A stretch of DNA of 64,000 nt from Parvibacillus sp035426385 (lineage in GTDB: Bacteria; Bacteroidota; Bacteroidia; Chitinophagales; Saprospiraceae): positions 62,001 to 126,000 of the forward strand of contig DAOLZQ010000001.1 of the NCBI GenBank assembly GCA_035426385.1, given 5' to 3'. The notes under the pieces were generated by a model. The model was given only the letters and a program-made list of their open reading frames with translations, did not search any database and was not told the DNA's origin. Positions within the stretch are counted from its first letter, which is position 1; each line of letters opens with the position of its first letter. This document shows positions 35,100 through 43,070 of the stretch, piece by piece. Both the position numbers and the translations under genes were made by a program.

Positions 35100-36572
35100 A
35101 TGAAGAAAATATTGGTCGCTAACAGAGGCGAGATTGCAGTTCGGGTCATGAGGACATGTAAGAAACTGGGCATCAAGACTGTCGCTGTTTATTCCGAAAT
35201 CGATTCTAAATCACTTCATGCACTATACGCAGATGAAGCTTACTGCATAGGCGATAATGCACCATCCAAGTCCTACCTGGATATGGATAAAATAATCGAA
35301 GTAGCGTTGCGCTCTGGAGCTGATGGAATACACCCCGGTTATGGTTTTCTGAGTGAGAATAGTCAGTTTTGTAAAGCAGTAAAGGATGCCGGCCTGATAT
35401 TTATAGGCCCGGATGAGCACGCTATTGATGTAATGGGAAATAAATTAGCTGCTAAGGAAGCCGTTCGTCATTACAATATTCCTATGGTGCCAGGCTCCGG
35501 AAAAGCGATTACCGATGTACAGGATGCCATACGCATGGCCGAAGAAATAGGATACCCTGTGCTCATAAAAGCAGCTGCAGGGGGCGGTGGTAAGGGGATG
35601 CGCGTAGTAGAAGATTCTCCTTCTTTTATAGAGAGCTTTGAACGCGCCACTAATGAGGCTCTTTCCTCCTTTAAAGATGGTTCAGTATTTATAGAGAAGT
35701 ATGTGACTAAACCTCGCCATATAGAGATTCAGATCATTGCTGACCAGTTTGGTAATATTTGTTATCTTTTCGAAAGGGAATGCTCTATTCAAAGACGTCA
35801 CCAGAAAGTCATCGAGGAAGCGCCAAGTGCTATAGTATCTTCCGCTATGCGAAAGGCCATGGGTGAAGCAGCAGTTAATGTAGCTCGAGCTTGTAATTAC
35901 ACAAATGCGGGTACTGTTGAATTTTTAGTGGATGAAAAATTGAATTTCTATTTTTTGGAAATGAATACTAGGCTTCAGGTAGAGCATCCGGTGACTGAGG
36001 AGATTTCAGGCCTTGATATGGTGGAGTTGCAAATTTCTATTGCCTTAGGAAAATCACTGCCTTTCTCTCAGGACGACTTAAAGATTCATGGACACTCTAT
36101 GGAACTGAGAGTTTATGCGGAAGATCCATACAATCAGTTTTTGCCGGATATCGGTACTCTTCAAGTATATCAGGAACCCACTGGTGAACATATAAGAGTG
36201 GATTCAGGCTTCAAAGCTGGTGATGCAGTCTCTGTATTTTATGATCCTATGATCTCCAAACTGACCGTCTGGGGGCTTGATAGGGCTTCATGTATTGCTA
36301 AAATGAAGGCGGCAATCAATGAATATGAGATAATTGGAGTTAAGACAACGCTGCCTTTTGGCCTTTTTGTAATGAATCATGAAGCATTTGCTTCCGGAAA
36401 TTTTGATACAAGTTTTGTTCCAAAATACTTTACTACGGACATTATGGACCAAGAGGATGATAATAATGCAATGATAGCAGCACTCATTTCAAATCAATTG
36501 CACCTAAGTAATGGAAAGGAAGACTATGTACTCAAAAATAGGCGCTCCCGGTGGATGGCAAGAAAACAATAG
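35100..36572 (+). CDS. accC: Biotin carboxylase subunit of an acyl-CoA carboxylase
   Basis: A 490-residue biotin carboxylase: N-terminal KKILVANRGEIAVRVMRT, ATP-grasp loop AAAGGGGKGMR (about residues 158-168), RECSIQRRHQKVIEEAPS (about 227-244), and EMNTRLQVEHPVTE (about 288-301). It carboxylates biotin with ATP and bicarbonate. The C-terminal IIGVKTTLPFGLFVMNHEAF and GNFDTSFVP pattern is closer to the alpha subunits of propionyl/acyl-CoA carboxylases than to AccC of fatty-acid synthesis, but no biotin-carrier domain is attached. No carrier or carboxyltransferase gene is adjacent, so the partner subunits lie elsewhere. It ends the mnmD-pabC-accC operon. Confidence 0.92.
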   Translation: MKKILVANRGEIAVRVMRTCKKLGIKTVAVYSEIDSKSLHALYADEAYCIGDNAPSKSYLDMDKIIEVALRSGADGIHPGYGFLSENSQFCKAVKDAGLIFIGPDEHAIDVMGNKLAAKEAVRHYNIPMVPGSGKAITDVQDAIRMAEEIGYPVLIKAAAGGGGKGMRVVEDSPSFIESFERATNEALSSFKDGSVFIEKYVTKPRHIEIQIIADQFGNICYLFERECSIQRRHQKVIEEAPSAIVSSAMRKAMGEAAVNVARACNYTNAGTVEFLVDEKLNFYFLEMNTRLQVEHPVTEEISGLDMVELQISIALGKSLPFSQDDLKIHGHSMELRVYAEDPYNQFLPDIGTLQVYQEPTGEHIRVDSGFKAGDAVSVFYDPMISKLTVWGLDRASCIAKMKAAINEYEIIGVKTTLPFGLFVMNHEAFASGNFDTSFVPKYFTTDIMDQEDDNNAMIAALISNQLHLSNGKEDYVLKNRRSRWMARKQ

Positions 36573-36658
36573 TCAATACCTTATGTATTAAATTGTTAAC
36601 AAATATCAAATTAATCCTAATACGGAATTTTAATTCAACTGGAGTTCTTGACACAAGA

Positions 36659-36666
36659 TATATTTG
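36659..36666 (+). promoter_or_regulatory. -7 element of the DUF1573 gene
   Basis: TATATTTG, 32 bases before the ATG at 36699. The upstream TTTG is missing at the expected spacing. Confidence 0.45.
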
Positions 36667-36698
36667 CATATAATTTTTAACCATTCAATTAATCATAC

Positions 36699-37226
36699 AT
36701 GAGATCCTTCTTTTTTATCACAGCATTAGCTGTTTCTTCAGTTCTGTTTTCTTGTAAAAATGATCCTGCTGCCTCTGCTGCGGCAACACCCTCATCACAA
36801 ACCTCAGTTGAAGCTCCTCCTGCTAATACCCCTACAGCGATGAATACTGACGGAGAGCCATCTACTGCAGCTTCCAATCCTAATGAAACAACAATCGCAA
36901 CAGGCCCTACTACCACCATTAAACTGAGTGCGGGTAGCTTTGATTTTGGTACAGTGAAAGAGGGAACTGTAGTACAGACTTCCGTAAGTGTAACAAACAC
37001 AGGTAAAGAACCCCTAGTAATAACCAATTGTCACGCTAGTTGTGGATGCACTACACCTACTTGTCCACATGATCCGGTAGCACCTGGCCAGACAGTAGAG
37101 GTTCCGATTAAATTTGATTCAAAAGGTAAGCCCGGTCATCAACGTAAAGAGGTAACTATCACCGCTAATACTATCCCTGCTCAAACAAAATTTGTGGTGG
37201 AAGGTCAGGTTGACAAAGTAAAATGA
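36699..37226 (+). CDS. DUF1573 lipoprotein
   Basis: A 175-residue lipoprotein: signal peptide and lipobox (SVLFSC, C19), a low-complexity Ala/Thr/Pro linker (about 22-70), then one DUF1573 Ig-like domain (about 80-172) with the hallmark FDFGTVKEGTVVQTSVSVTN, GCTTPTCP and a Cys-x-Cys pair (ASCGCTTPTCP). DUF1573 domains are common in Bacteroidota surface proteins and probably bind other proteins; no catalytic motif is visible. It has its own -7 element and terminator, so it is expressed alone. Confidence 0.9.
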   Translation: MRSFFFITALAVSSVLFSCKNDPAASAAATPSSQTSVEAPPANTPTAMNTDGEPSTAASNPNETTIATGPTTTIKLSAGSFDFGTVKEGTVVQTSVSVTNTGKEPLVITNCHASCGCTTPTCPHDPVAPGQTVEVPIKFDSKGKPGHQRKEVTITANTIPAQTKFVVEGQVDKVK

Positions 37227-37250
37227 TATTTTTGTGCTAAATTAATAAAG

Positions 37251-37277
37251 AGGCTGCCCATATGGTGGCCTTTTTTT
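37251..37277 (+). terminator. Terminator of the DUF1573 gene
   Basis: AGGCTGCC CATAT GGTGGCCT (8-bp stem with two wobble pairs) followed by a T run, before the UbiA gene. Confidence 0.82.
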
Positions 37278-37302
37278 GTATTAAATTGTTGATATAGCAT
37301 AC

Positions 37303-38166
37303 ATGTTTAGAAACTACCTGTCCTTAGTTAAGTTTAGCCACACTATTTTCGCTATGCCATTTGCTCTAATCGGTTATACACTTGGTGAGTATCAAACTCC
37401 TGGCATAGATTATTGGATGCTGGTTAAAGTCCTATTATGTATGGTCTTTGCCCGGAATGCCGCTATGGCATATAATAGATATCTAGATAGAGACATTGAT
37501 GCGCTAAATCCAAGAACAAATAGTCGTGAGATTCCGGCTGGCATACTAAGACCTGGTTCGGTCTTATTTTTTGTATTGGTAAACTGTGTGTTTTTCATAA
37601 TTACCTGTTTTTTCATTAATTGGATTTGTCTCTTTCTATCTCCTGTTGCGTTATTGGTTATATTGGGGTATAGCTATACTAAAAGATTCACTTCACTCTG
37701 TCATTTCGTTCTCGGCCTGGGGCTAGCATTGGCTCCTTTAGGTGCTTATCTTGCAGTTACGGGTCGATTCGCCTTAATACCTGTGTTACTATCGGTGGTA
37801 GTTATGACTTGGGTGGCGGGATTTGATATTATATACAGCTTACAGGATGATCAGTTTGACAAGTCTCAGCAGTTGCATTCCCTTCCTACAATTCTTGGAA
37901 GGAAAAAAGCTTTATACCTTAGTACAATGGTTCATGTAGTAACTGCCATTACTCTATGTGCGGCAGTATATCTCATAAATATGCAATATCTACCTACAGG
38001 GATTTTGATGTACATAGGGACTGGCATTTTTCTTAGTATGCTACTCTATCAACATTTAATTATTACTGCAGAGGACTTAAAAAGGGTTAATCTGGCCTTC
38101 ATGACGACTAATGGCATTGCAAGTGTTGTTTTTGGTTCTTTGGTTATATTGGATTTTATAATTTAA
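37303..38166 (+). CDS. UbiA family prenyltransferase
   Basis: A 287-residue membrane enzyme with about eight or nine hydrophobic helices. The first metal motif is N58-R-Y-L-D62-R-D-I-D66, in AYNRYLDRDIDALNPRT, and the second is DDQFDKSQQLHSLP (about residues 183-196). UbiA enzymes join a polyprenyl chain to an aromatic ring. The NR-type first motif and the NPRT text fit the UbiA of the futalosine menaquinone pathway (MqnP) or 4-hydroxybenzoate prenyltransferase, rather than MenA or heme O synthase. The assignment between these is by motif only. The gene is convergent with rdgB and overlaps its end by 11 bases. Confidence 0.85.
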   Translation: MFRNYLSLVKFSHTIFAMPFALIGYTLGEYQTPGIDYWMLVKVLLCMVFARNAAMAYNRYLDRDIDALNPRTNSREIPAGILRPGSVLFFVLVNCVFFIITCFFINWICLFLSPVALLVILGYSYTKRFTSLCHFVLGLGLALAPLGAYLAVTGRFALIPVLLSVVVMTWVAGFDIIYSLQDDQFDKSQQLHSLPTILGRKKALYLSTMVHVVTAITLCAAVYLINMQYLPTGILMYIGTGIFLSMLLYQHLIITAEDLKRVNLAFMTTNGIASVVFGSLVILDFII

Positions 38167-38746
38167 AGAGTAGATCGAGATAAGATTTTAAGTCTTTGAA
38201 GGCACGGGATCGATGACTCATAGCATTTTTCTCCATTGGCTCCATCTCTGCAAAAGTGATGTTCTGCCCCTCCGGAATAAATATTGAATCATATCCAAAT
38301 CCTTTTTCACCTCTCTCATCATTTGAGATATGTCCATTTATTATTCCTTGAAAATATGCTTCTGTATTATCTCCCACTAAAGCTATACAGCAAATAAAGT
38401 ACGCTCTTCGATCCTCTACACCTAGTAAGTCATTAAGAAGCTTAAGTCTATTTTGTGCATCAGTGGCTTTGTTCCCAGCATATCTAGCAGAGTAAATTCC
38501 CGGTGCTCTGTGCAATGCATGTACACATAATCCCGAATCATCTGCTATACACAAGCGTTTAGTATACTCATGTAGGGTAGAAGCCTTAAGAAAGGCATTC
38601 TCCTGAAAACTGTCACCCGTCTCTTCAATATCAGATATCTGTGGAAAATCTACCAGCGATTTTAAATCAATGCCTGCCGGCAGTATTTCTTTGAACTCTT
38701 GGATTTTGTGCAGATTCCGAGAGGCTAGTAATAGTTTGTTTATCAT
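38156..38746 (-). CDS. rdgB: Non-canonical purine NTP pyrophosphatase (RdgB/HAM1 family)
   Basis: A 196-residue housecleaning enzyme that hydrolyses dITP, XTP and related bases to the monophosphate and PPi. Family marks: SRNLHKIQEF (residues 9-18), ADDSGLCVHAL (about 67-77), and GFGYDSIFIPEG with the following SHRSRAF (about 145-156 and 178-184). Length is normal. Start ATG at 38746. It follows an unknown gene by 8 bp on the same strand. Confidence 0.95.
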   Translation of the reverse strand: MINKLLLASRNLHKIQEFKEILPAGIDLKSLVDFPQISDIEETGDSFQENAFLKASTLHEYTKRLCIADDSGLCVHALHRAPGIYSARYAGNKATDAQNRLKLLNDLLGVEDRRAYFICCIALVGDNTEAYFQGIINGHISNDERGEKGFGYDSIFIPEGQNITFAEMEPMEKNAMSHRSRAFKDLKSYLDLLFKL

Positions 38747-38754
38747 TTATAGAG

Positions 38755-39186
38755 TCAGTTTTCTTTAAATACCGGTTTAAATGCTTTCCAAAAATTCATT
38801 GCTTTAATTTTATCATCTGCCAACTCTTCAAGAGTGTCAGTATTCAGAAACTGATGGTTGTCAAGTACATGCCACACATTTGGGATACTATCTGAAAGGC
38901 TATGCAATCCAGGGCCAAAAAAGACAACTTTAAGTGAGTGGGAGAAAATTTGTAGATCTTGCCAGGAGAAATCGAGAGTGGGATAAAGCAACTGTATCAT
39001 TGACCTGCTATCCACATAGAGCTGAATGTCATTCGCCATTTTTATCAACATTGCTCTGTGCTTATCAGTAAAGTGTTCAGCGGGGGTACAAAATATAAGT
39101 TCAAGTTCCTCAGAATTTGAAAATTTATTCAGTGGTTGCGCAGCACGAAGGCTATAAATTCTTAATTGATTAAACGGATTGTGCAA
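38755..39186 (-). CDS. Unknown protein upstream of rdgB
   Basis: A 143-residue protein without signal peptide or cofactor motif. The only start near the N-terminus is TTG (39186), since no ATG lies in frame before residue about 45. The C-terminus (SLKVVFFGPGLHSLSDSIPNVW, with DDKIKAMNFWKAFKPVF) resembles the layout of small Bacteroidota proteins suggested as DNA polymerase III psi-like subunits, an LxxxxFG strand and a final LW-type helix, but this is a weak comparison. It is 8 bp upstream of rdgB, which supports expression. Function unknown. Confidence 0.65.
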   Translation of the reverse strand: MHNPFNQLRIYSLRAAQPLNKFSNSEELELIFCTPAEHFTDKHRAMLIKMANDIQLYVDSRSMIQLLYPTLDFSWQDLQIFSHSLKVVFFGPGLHSLSDSIPNVWHVLDNHQFLNTDTLEELADDKIKAMNFWKAFKPVFKEN

Positions 39187-39259
39187 AATAATATTTTGTT
39201 TAAAGTGTTTTTTAGAGTGGGCAACAAAATATTCAACCGCACTATGTGCATTGAATGAG

Positions 39260-39290
39260 TTGTAATATTAAAAAAAATGATTTATATTTG
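39260..39290 (+). promoter_or_regulatory. Promoter of the ilvE operon
   Basis: TTG at 39260-39262, a 20-base spacer and TATATTTG at 39283-39290, close to the Bacteroidota consensus. Transcription would start near 39297, about 12 bases before the ilvE ATG. Confidence 0.6.
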
Positions 39291-39308
39291 TCCAAACCTT
39301 AACGTACT

Positions 39309-40382
39309 ATGGTAAATATAGACATTATCCAAACGGAGAATTCGCGATTGGGTCAAGTTAATTTCGACAATTTAGGATTTGGAAAGATTTTTTCAGATCA
39401 CATGTTCATCGCCGAATATAAAGATGGTAGATGGCAGAATTTCAAAATCGGACCTGTGCATAATTTCAGCGTTCATCCCGCCAATATGACTTTCCATTAT
39501 GGTCAGGGAATTTTTGAAGGGCTGAAAGCTTCTAAAAATGAGGATGGTACACCGATTCTATTTAGGCCTGAGCAAAATGCCTCGCGATTAAATCATTCTG
39601 CCCGTCGACTATGTATGCCTGAGTTTCCCGAAGATATATTCCTGGAGGGATTAAAGAAACTGGTCTCTTTGGACAGAGACTGGATACCAACATTTGAAGG
39701 TTCTTCACTTTACATCAGACCATTTATGATTGCGACGGATGAGTTCTTGGGTGTTTCTCCTTCAGCTACATATAAGATGGTAATAATTACATGTCCTTCC
39801 GGACCATATTATGCCAAGCCGGTTAGACTATTTGCAGATGATTATTATGTACGTGCCTCCATCGGAGGAACAGGTGAGGCAAAATGTGCAGGTAACTACG
39901 CAGGCGCTTTATACCCAACTAAATTAGCTAAGGATAAGGGTTTTGATCAAATACTTTGGTTGGATGCTATTTATCATAAATATATCCAGGAAGTGGGAAC
40001 CATGAATATTTTCTTCGTTACCAAAGACAGAAAAATTCTTACTCCTATTACCGATGGTGCCATTCTTAGGGGGGTGACCCGGGATTCTATTATGACTATA
40101 CTGGCAGATAGAGGATATACTGTTGAAGAGAGGTTAATTTCTATAGATGAAATCATCCATGAATATGAAAAGGGAAATCTTTTGGAAGTATTTGGAGCCG
40201 GTACTGCCGCGGTTGTCACGAATGTGGCAGCTATAACTTACAAGGATAAAACAATGGAATTTGAGGAGTCTGCTTGGGAGTTATCACTTTCAATGAAAAA
40301 ATATATCAATGATCTCAGAGGTGGTAAGGTAGAAGATAAATATAACTTCACCATAAAAGTTGATCAGTTGGTTCATGCCTGA
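39309..40382 (+). CDS. ilvE: Branched-chain amino acid aminotransferase
   Basis: A 357-residue fold-IV PLP enzyme that interconverts leucine, isoleucine and valine with their keto acids. The PLP lysine is K192 in GEAKCAGNYAG; the N-terminal FHYGQGIFEGLKA (about residues 71-83) and the C-terminal EVFGAGTAAVVTNVAAI match the BCAT group. The length (about 355) matches the BCAT2-like clade common in Bacteroidota. A consensus promoter stands directly upstream. The stop overlaps the start of the next gene, which is followed by HMG-CoA lyase. That order points to leucine breakdown, although the enzyme also serves synthesis. Confidence 0.95.
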   Translation: MVNIDIIQTENSRLGQVNFDNLGFGKIFSDHMFIAEYKDGRWQNFKIGPVHNFSVHPANMTFHYGQGIFEGLKASKNEDGTPILFRPEQNASRLNHSARRLCMPEFPEDIFLEGLKKLVSLDRDWIPTFEGSSLYIRPFMIATDEFLGVSPSATYKMVIITCPSGPYYAKPVRLFADDYYVRASIGGTGEAKCAGNYAGALYPTKLAKDKGFDQILWLDAIYHKYIQEVGTMNIFFVTKDRKILTPITDGAILRGVTRDSIMTILADRGYTVEERLISIDEIIHEYEKGNLLEVFGAGTAAVVTNVAAITYKDKTMEFEESAWELSLSMKKYINDLRGGKVEDKYNFTIKVDQLVHA

Positions 40383-40860
40383 GAAATCCATCCGCCTGCA
40401 CCAGCTAATTTTTGGGATCATAAATAGTATCTTTCTTTTTACCGGCCCCTTACTGTCAGCACAGCAATTGCCAATAGAAGCACCTTTGGTAAAATCATTT
40501 ATTGATAGTGTGAATGTGAAGTGGGCCCTTAAGTATCGCAATGCACAACCTCAATTCTACCGTGATCATTATATGAGGGATGCTTGTATTTTTCCTCCTG
40601 ATGCTTTACCGATTTGCGATCAGGCGCAGATTGGATCATTTTACTATGCTGATGGTGCACATAAGGAATGGCAAGTCATCAGACGTGCTCAAAGACTAAG
40701 TGTCCATTTTGACGTACTAATAGAGGAAGGAAACATGACGGTGTTGCGGGGAGGTGAAGAAATTCCAATCCTCGAGAAATACATAACTATTTGGAAGGCT
40801 GAGGCAGGAGAATGGAAGGTGTACAGAGAGATTTGGAATTCCAACGGAAAAATTCAATAA
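40375..40860 (+). CDS. Exported SnoaL/DUF4440-like protein
   Basis: A 161-residue protein with a signal peptide (MPEKSIRLHQ... ending LLSAQQ, about residue 31) and one NTF2/SnoaL-like cone domain (FIDSVNVKWALKYRNAQPQF, then YYADGAHKEWQVIRR, and LEKYITIWKAEAGEWKVYREIWNS). Such domains are small-molecule pockets or enzyme scaffolds; none of the usual catalytic residues can be assigned. ATG 40375 is used because it begins a proper signal peptide; the frame opens 15 bases earlier. It overlaps ilvE by eight bases and is 3 bp before HMG-CoA lyase. Its role in this operon is unknown. Confidence 0.8.
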   Translation: MPEKSIRLHQLIFGIINSIFLFTGPLLSAQQLPIEAPLVKSFIDSVNVKWALKYRNAQPQFYRDHYMRDACIFPPDALPICDQAQIGSFYYADGAHKEWQVIRRAQRLSVHFDVLIEEGNMTVLRGGEEIPILEKYITIWKAEAGEWKVYREIWNSNGKIQ

Positions 40861-40863
40861 AGG

Positions 40864-41712
40864 ATGAAGATCATTGAATGCCCAAGAGATGCAATGCAGG
40901 GATTGACCCAATTCATTCCCACTGAAGTTAAGATCCGATATAACAATGTGCTTCTGCAGGCTGGATTCGATACATTGGATTGTGGTAGTTTTGTCTCTCC
41001 AAAGGCAATTCCTCAGATGGCTGATACTGCCGAAGTTCTGGAGGGATTAGATCTGGATGGGTCTAAGACAAAATTATTAGTAATTATTGCAAATGTCAGA
41101 GGAGCCCTACAGGCAGTAGATCATAAGAAGGTTACGTATTTGGGATATCCTTTTAGTATTTCTGAGACTTTTCAACAAAGAAATACTCACTCTACTATCA
41201 AAGAATCTTTGGTACGAGTGGAAGATATCCAACAGATATGTGAGCAGAAGGATAAAGAGCTGGTTGTCTATCTGAGCATGGCTTTCGGGAATCCATATGG
41301 TGATGCTTGGAATCTGGAGATAGTAGAGGAGTGGATATATAATCTAGCCAATGCAGGTATTACTACTATCTCACTTTCCGATACGATAGGTGTCTCTACA
41401 CCGGAGAACATCAGTTATCTCTTCCAGGAACTGATACCTAGATATCCAGAGATTGAATTTGGTGCTCACTTACATACTCATTCACATAATTGGGAAGAGA
41501 AAGTAAGGGCCGTTATAGAAAGTGGCTGTAAGAGACTGGATACTGCTATGAAAGGATTTGGTGGTTGTCCGATGGCCAAAGATGAATTGGTAGGAAATAT
41601 GCCTACTGAAAATGTATATGCTTATTTGCAAGAAAACAGCATTTCAAATACAATCAAATCTGATATTTTTCATAAAGCTCTTCAAATGGCTGACTCCATT
41701 TTTCCTAAATAA
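40864..41712 (+). CDS. mvaB: Hydroxymethylglutaryl-CoA lyase
   Basis: A 282-residue TIM-barrel lyase that splits HMG-CoA to acetoacetate and acetyl-CoA, the last step of leucine degradation. The N-terminal ECPRDAMQGL (residues 5-14) and the metal histidines in GAHLHTHSHNW (about 200-210) are present. The catalytic cysteine is in MKGFGGCPMAKDELVGN (about 231-247), the HMG-CoA-lyase signature. It follows the SnoaL-like gene by 3 bp and so belongs to the ilvE transcript. Citramalate or isopropylmalate synthase homologues lack this signature. Confidence 0.93.
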   Translation: MKIIECPRDAMQGLTQFIPTEVKIRYNNVLLQAGFDTLDCGSFVSPKAIPQMADTAEVLEGLDLDGSKTKLLVIIANVRGALQAVDHKKVTYLGYPFSISETFQQRNTHSTIKESLVRVEDIQQICEQKDKELVVYLSMAFGNPYGDAWNLEIVEEWIYNLANAGITTISLSDTIGVSTPENISYLFQELIPRYPEIEFGAHLHTHSHNWEEKVRAVIESGCKRLDTAMKGFGGCPMAKDELVGNMPTENVYAYLQENSISNTIKSDIFHKALQMADSIFPK

Positions 41713-41719
41713 GCTTGAT

Positions 41720-43060
41720 TTATTCCCAATCAATTCCCCTGATATCGATACCTCCAAAATTGCCCGAGGTCATTAATAAAAGCACACCCTTCTGATAAAT
41801 CAGTAGTTTCAAATGCTCACGAAGCGCTTCTGTAGTCTGGATGATCTTGATATTTTCATTCTTAAAGGCCTTCAGGATTTGGTCTGTAGGAATATCTTGC
41901 AAGTGTTTCTTTCTGACAGTGTCCGGGTCATAAAAAATAATTGCTTCATCCAGGTCATCCAACGTGTGAGCATACTGTTGAATAAACTGGGGATTCAGAC
42001 TACTGAAAGTATGCATTTCAAATATGCCCGTTATTTTTTGTCCCGGATGAAATTCACGCACAGCCTTTACGGTTGCCTCCACTTTTGACGGAGCATGTGC
42101 AAAATCATAATACACAGTTTTAAAGTCAGATTGATGAATGATCTCCAATCTTCGGGCGGGTCCGGGCATATTATTTATGGCAGACAAAAATTGATCGTCA
42201 GTCACACCTAGGAGTGACGCTGCATAATAAGCTGCCTGTAAGTTTTGAAAATTATGTGCACCAAAGAAATGTACCGGATATCGCTTATCGTGAAAGATGA
42301 CACTACATTGACCTGTTTCACATACATATGGCATCTCGACATATGGTAGGCCGGACTCTCCCCTTTGTTGCATCAAGTCAGCCAGTTGAGTGTCCTTAGA
42401 GAAATAAATGACCTTGCCGCGCTCTAGCGTATCCTCTATCAATAATTCAAACTGTCTTATATATTTCTCATGTGTCTCAAACACGTTGATGTGATCCCAG
42501 GCTATACCCGTAATTATGGAAATGTGCGGGCGATAATGAAGAAATTTAGGGCGAAGATCCAGAGGGGATGCTGTGTACTCATCTCCTTCGAACACCGCTA
42601 TGGGCGCATTGCTAATTCTCACCATATTATTGAATCCTTCCAACTGAGCGCCCACTAGATAGTCAAAATCAAGGCCTGCTGAACGCAGTATATGCATAAG
42701 CATCGATGTTGTTGTGGTCTTGCCATGACTCCCGGCGATGACTACTCTGATCTTGTCTTTAGTCATGTCATACATAAATTCTGGAAAGGAACGAACAGTA
42801 ATCCCTAGAGCAAGCGCTTTTTGCAATTCTGGATTGTCAGCACGTGCATGCATTCCTAGTATCACAAGGTCAAGGCCGGAATGAACTCGTTCAGGATACC
42901 AACCGTTTTCGCTGGGCAACAGGTTTTTAGCCTTCAGACGACTAAGAGCAGGTTCGAAGATTTGGTCATCACTCCCGGTTACATTATGGCCATTGTCCGC
43001 CAGTTCAAGCGCAAGATTGTGCATGATGGCACCACCAATTGCTATTAAATGAATATTCAT
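41720..43060 (-). CDS. mpl: UDP-N-acetylmuramate:tripeptide ligase (Mpl)
   Basis: A 446-residue Mur ligase that reattaches the recycled tripeptide L-Ala-D-Glu-meso-DAP to UDP-MurNAc in the cytoplasm. N-terminal HLIAIGGAIMHNLALEL (residues 3-19) is typical of Mpl, not MurC. The P-loop is AGSHGKTTTTSML (about residues 111-123). FEGDEYTASPLD and HARADNPEL are further matches. The frame opens at 43117 but the ATG at 43060 starts the family sequence, 10 bp downstream of the GH25 gene. The two genes suggest cell-wall recycling. Substrate specificity between Mpl and MurC is inferred. Confidence 0.92.
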   Translation of the reverse strand: MNIHLIAIGGAIMHNLALELADNGHNVTGSDDQIFEPALSRLKAKNLLPSENGWYPERVHSGLDLVILGMHARADNPELQKALALGITVRSFPEFMYDMTKDKIRVVIAGSHGKTTTTSMLMHILRSAGLDFDYLVGAQLEGFNNMVRISNAPIAVFEGDEYTASPLDLRPKFLHYRPHISIITGIAWDHINVFETHEKYIRQFELLIEDTLERGKVIYFSKDTQLADLMQQRGESGLPYVEMPYVCETGQCSVIFHDKRYPVHFFGAHNFQNLQAAYYAASLLGVTDDQFLSAINNMPGPARRLEIIHQSDFKTVYYDFAHAPSKVEATVKAVREFHPGQKITGIFEMHTFSSLNPQFIQQYAHTLDDLDEAIIFYDPDTVRKKHLQDIPTDQILKAFKNENIKIIQTTEALREHLKLLIYQKGVLLLMTSGNFGGIDIRGIDWE

Positions 43061-43070
43061 TAAGCTAAAA

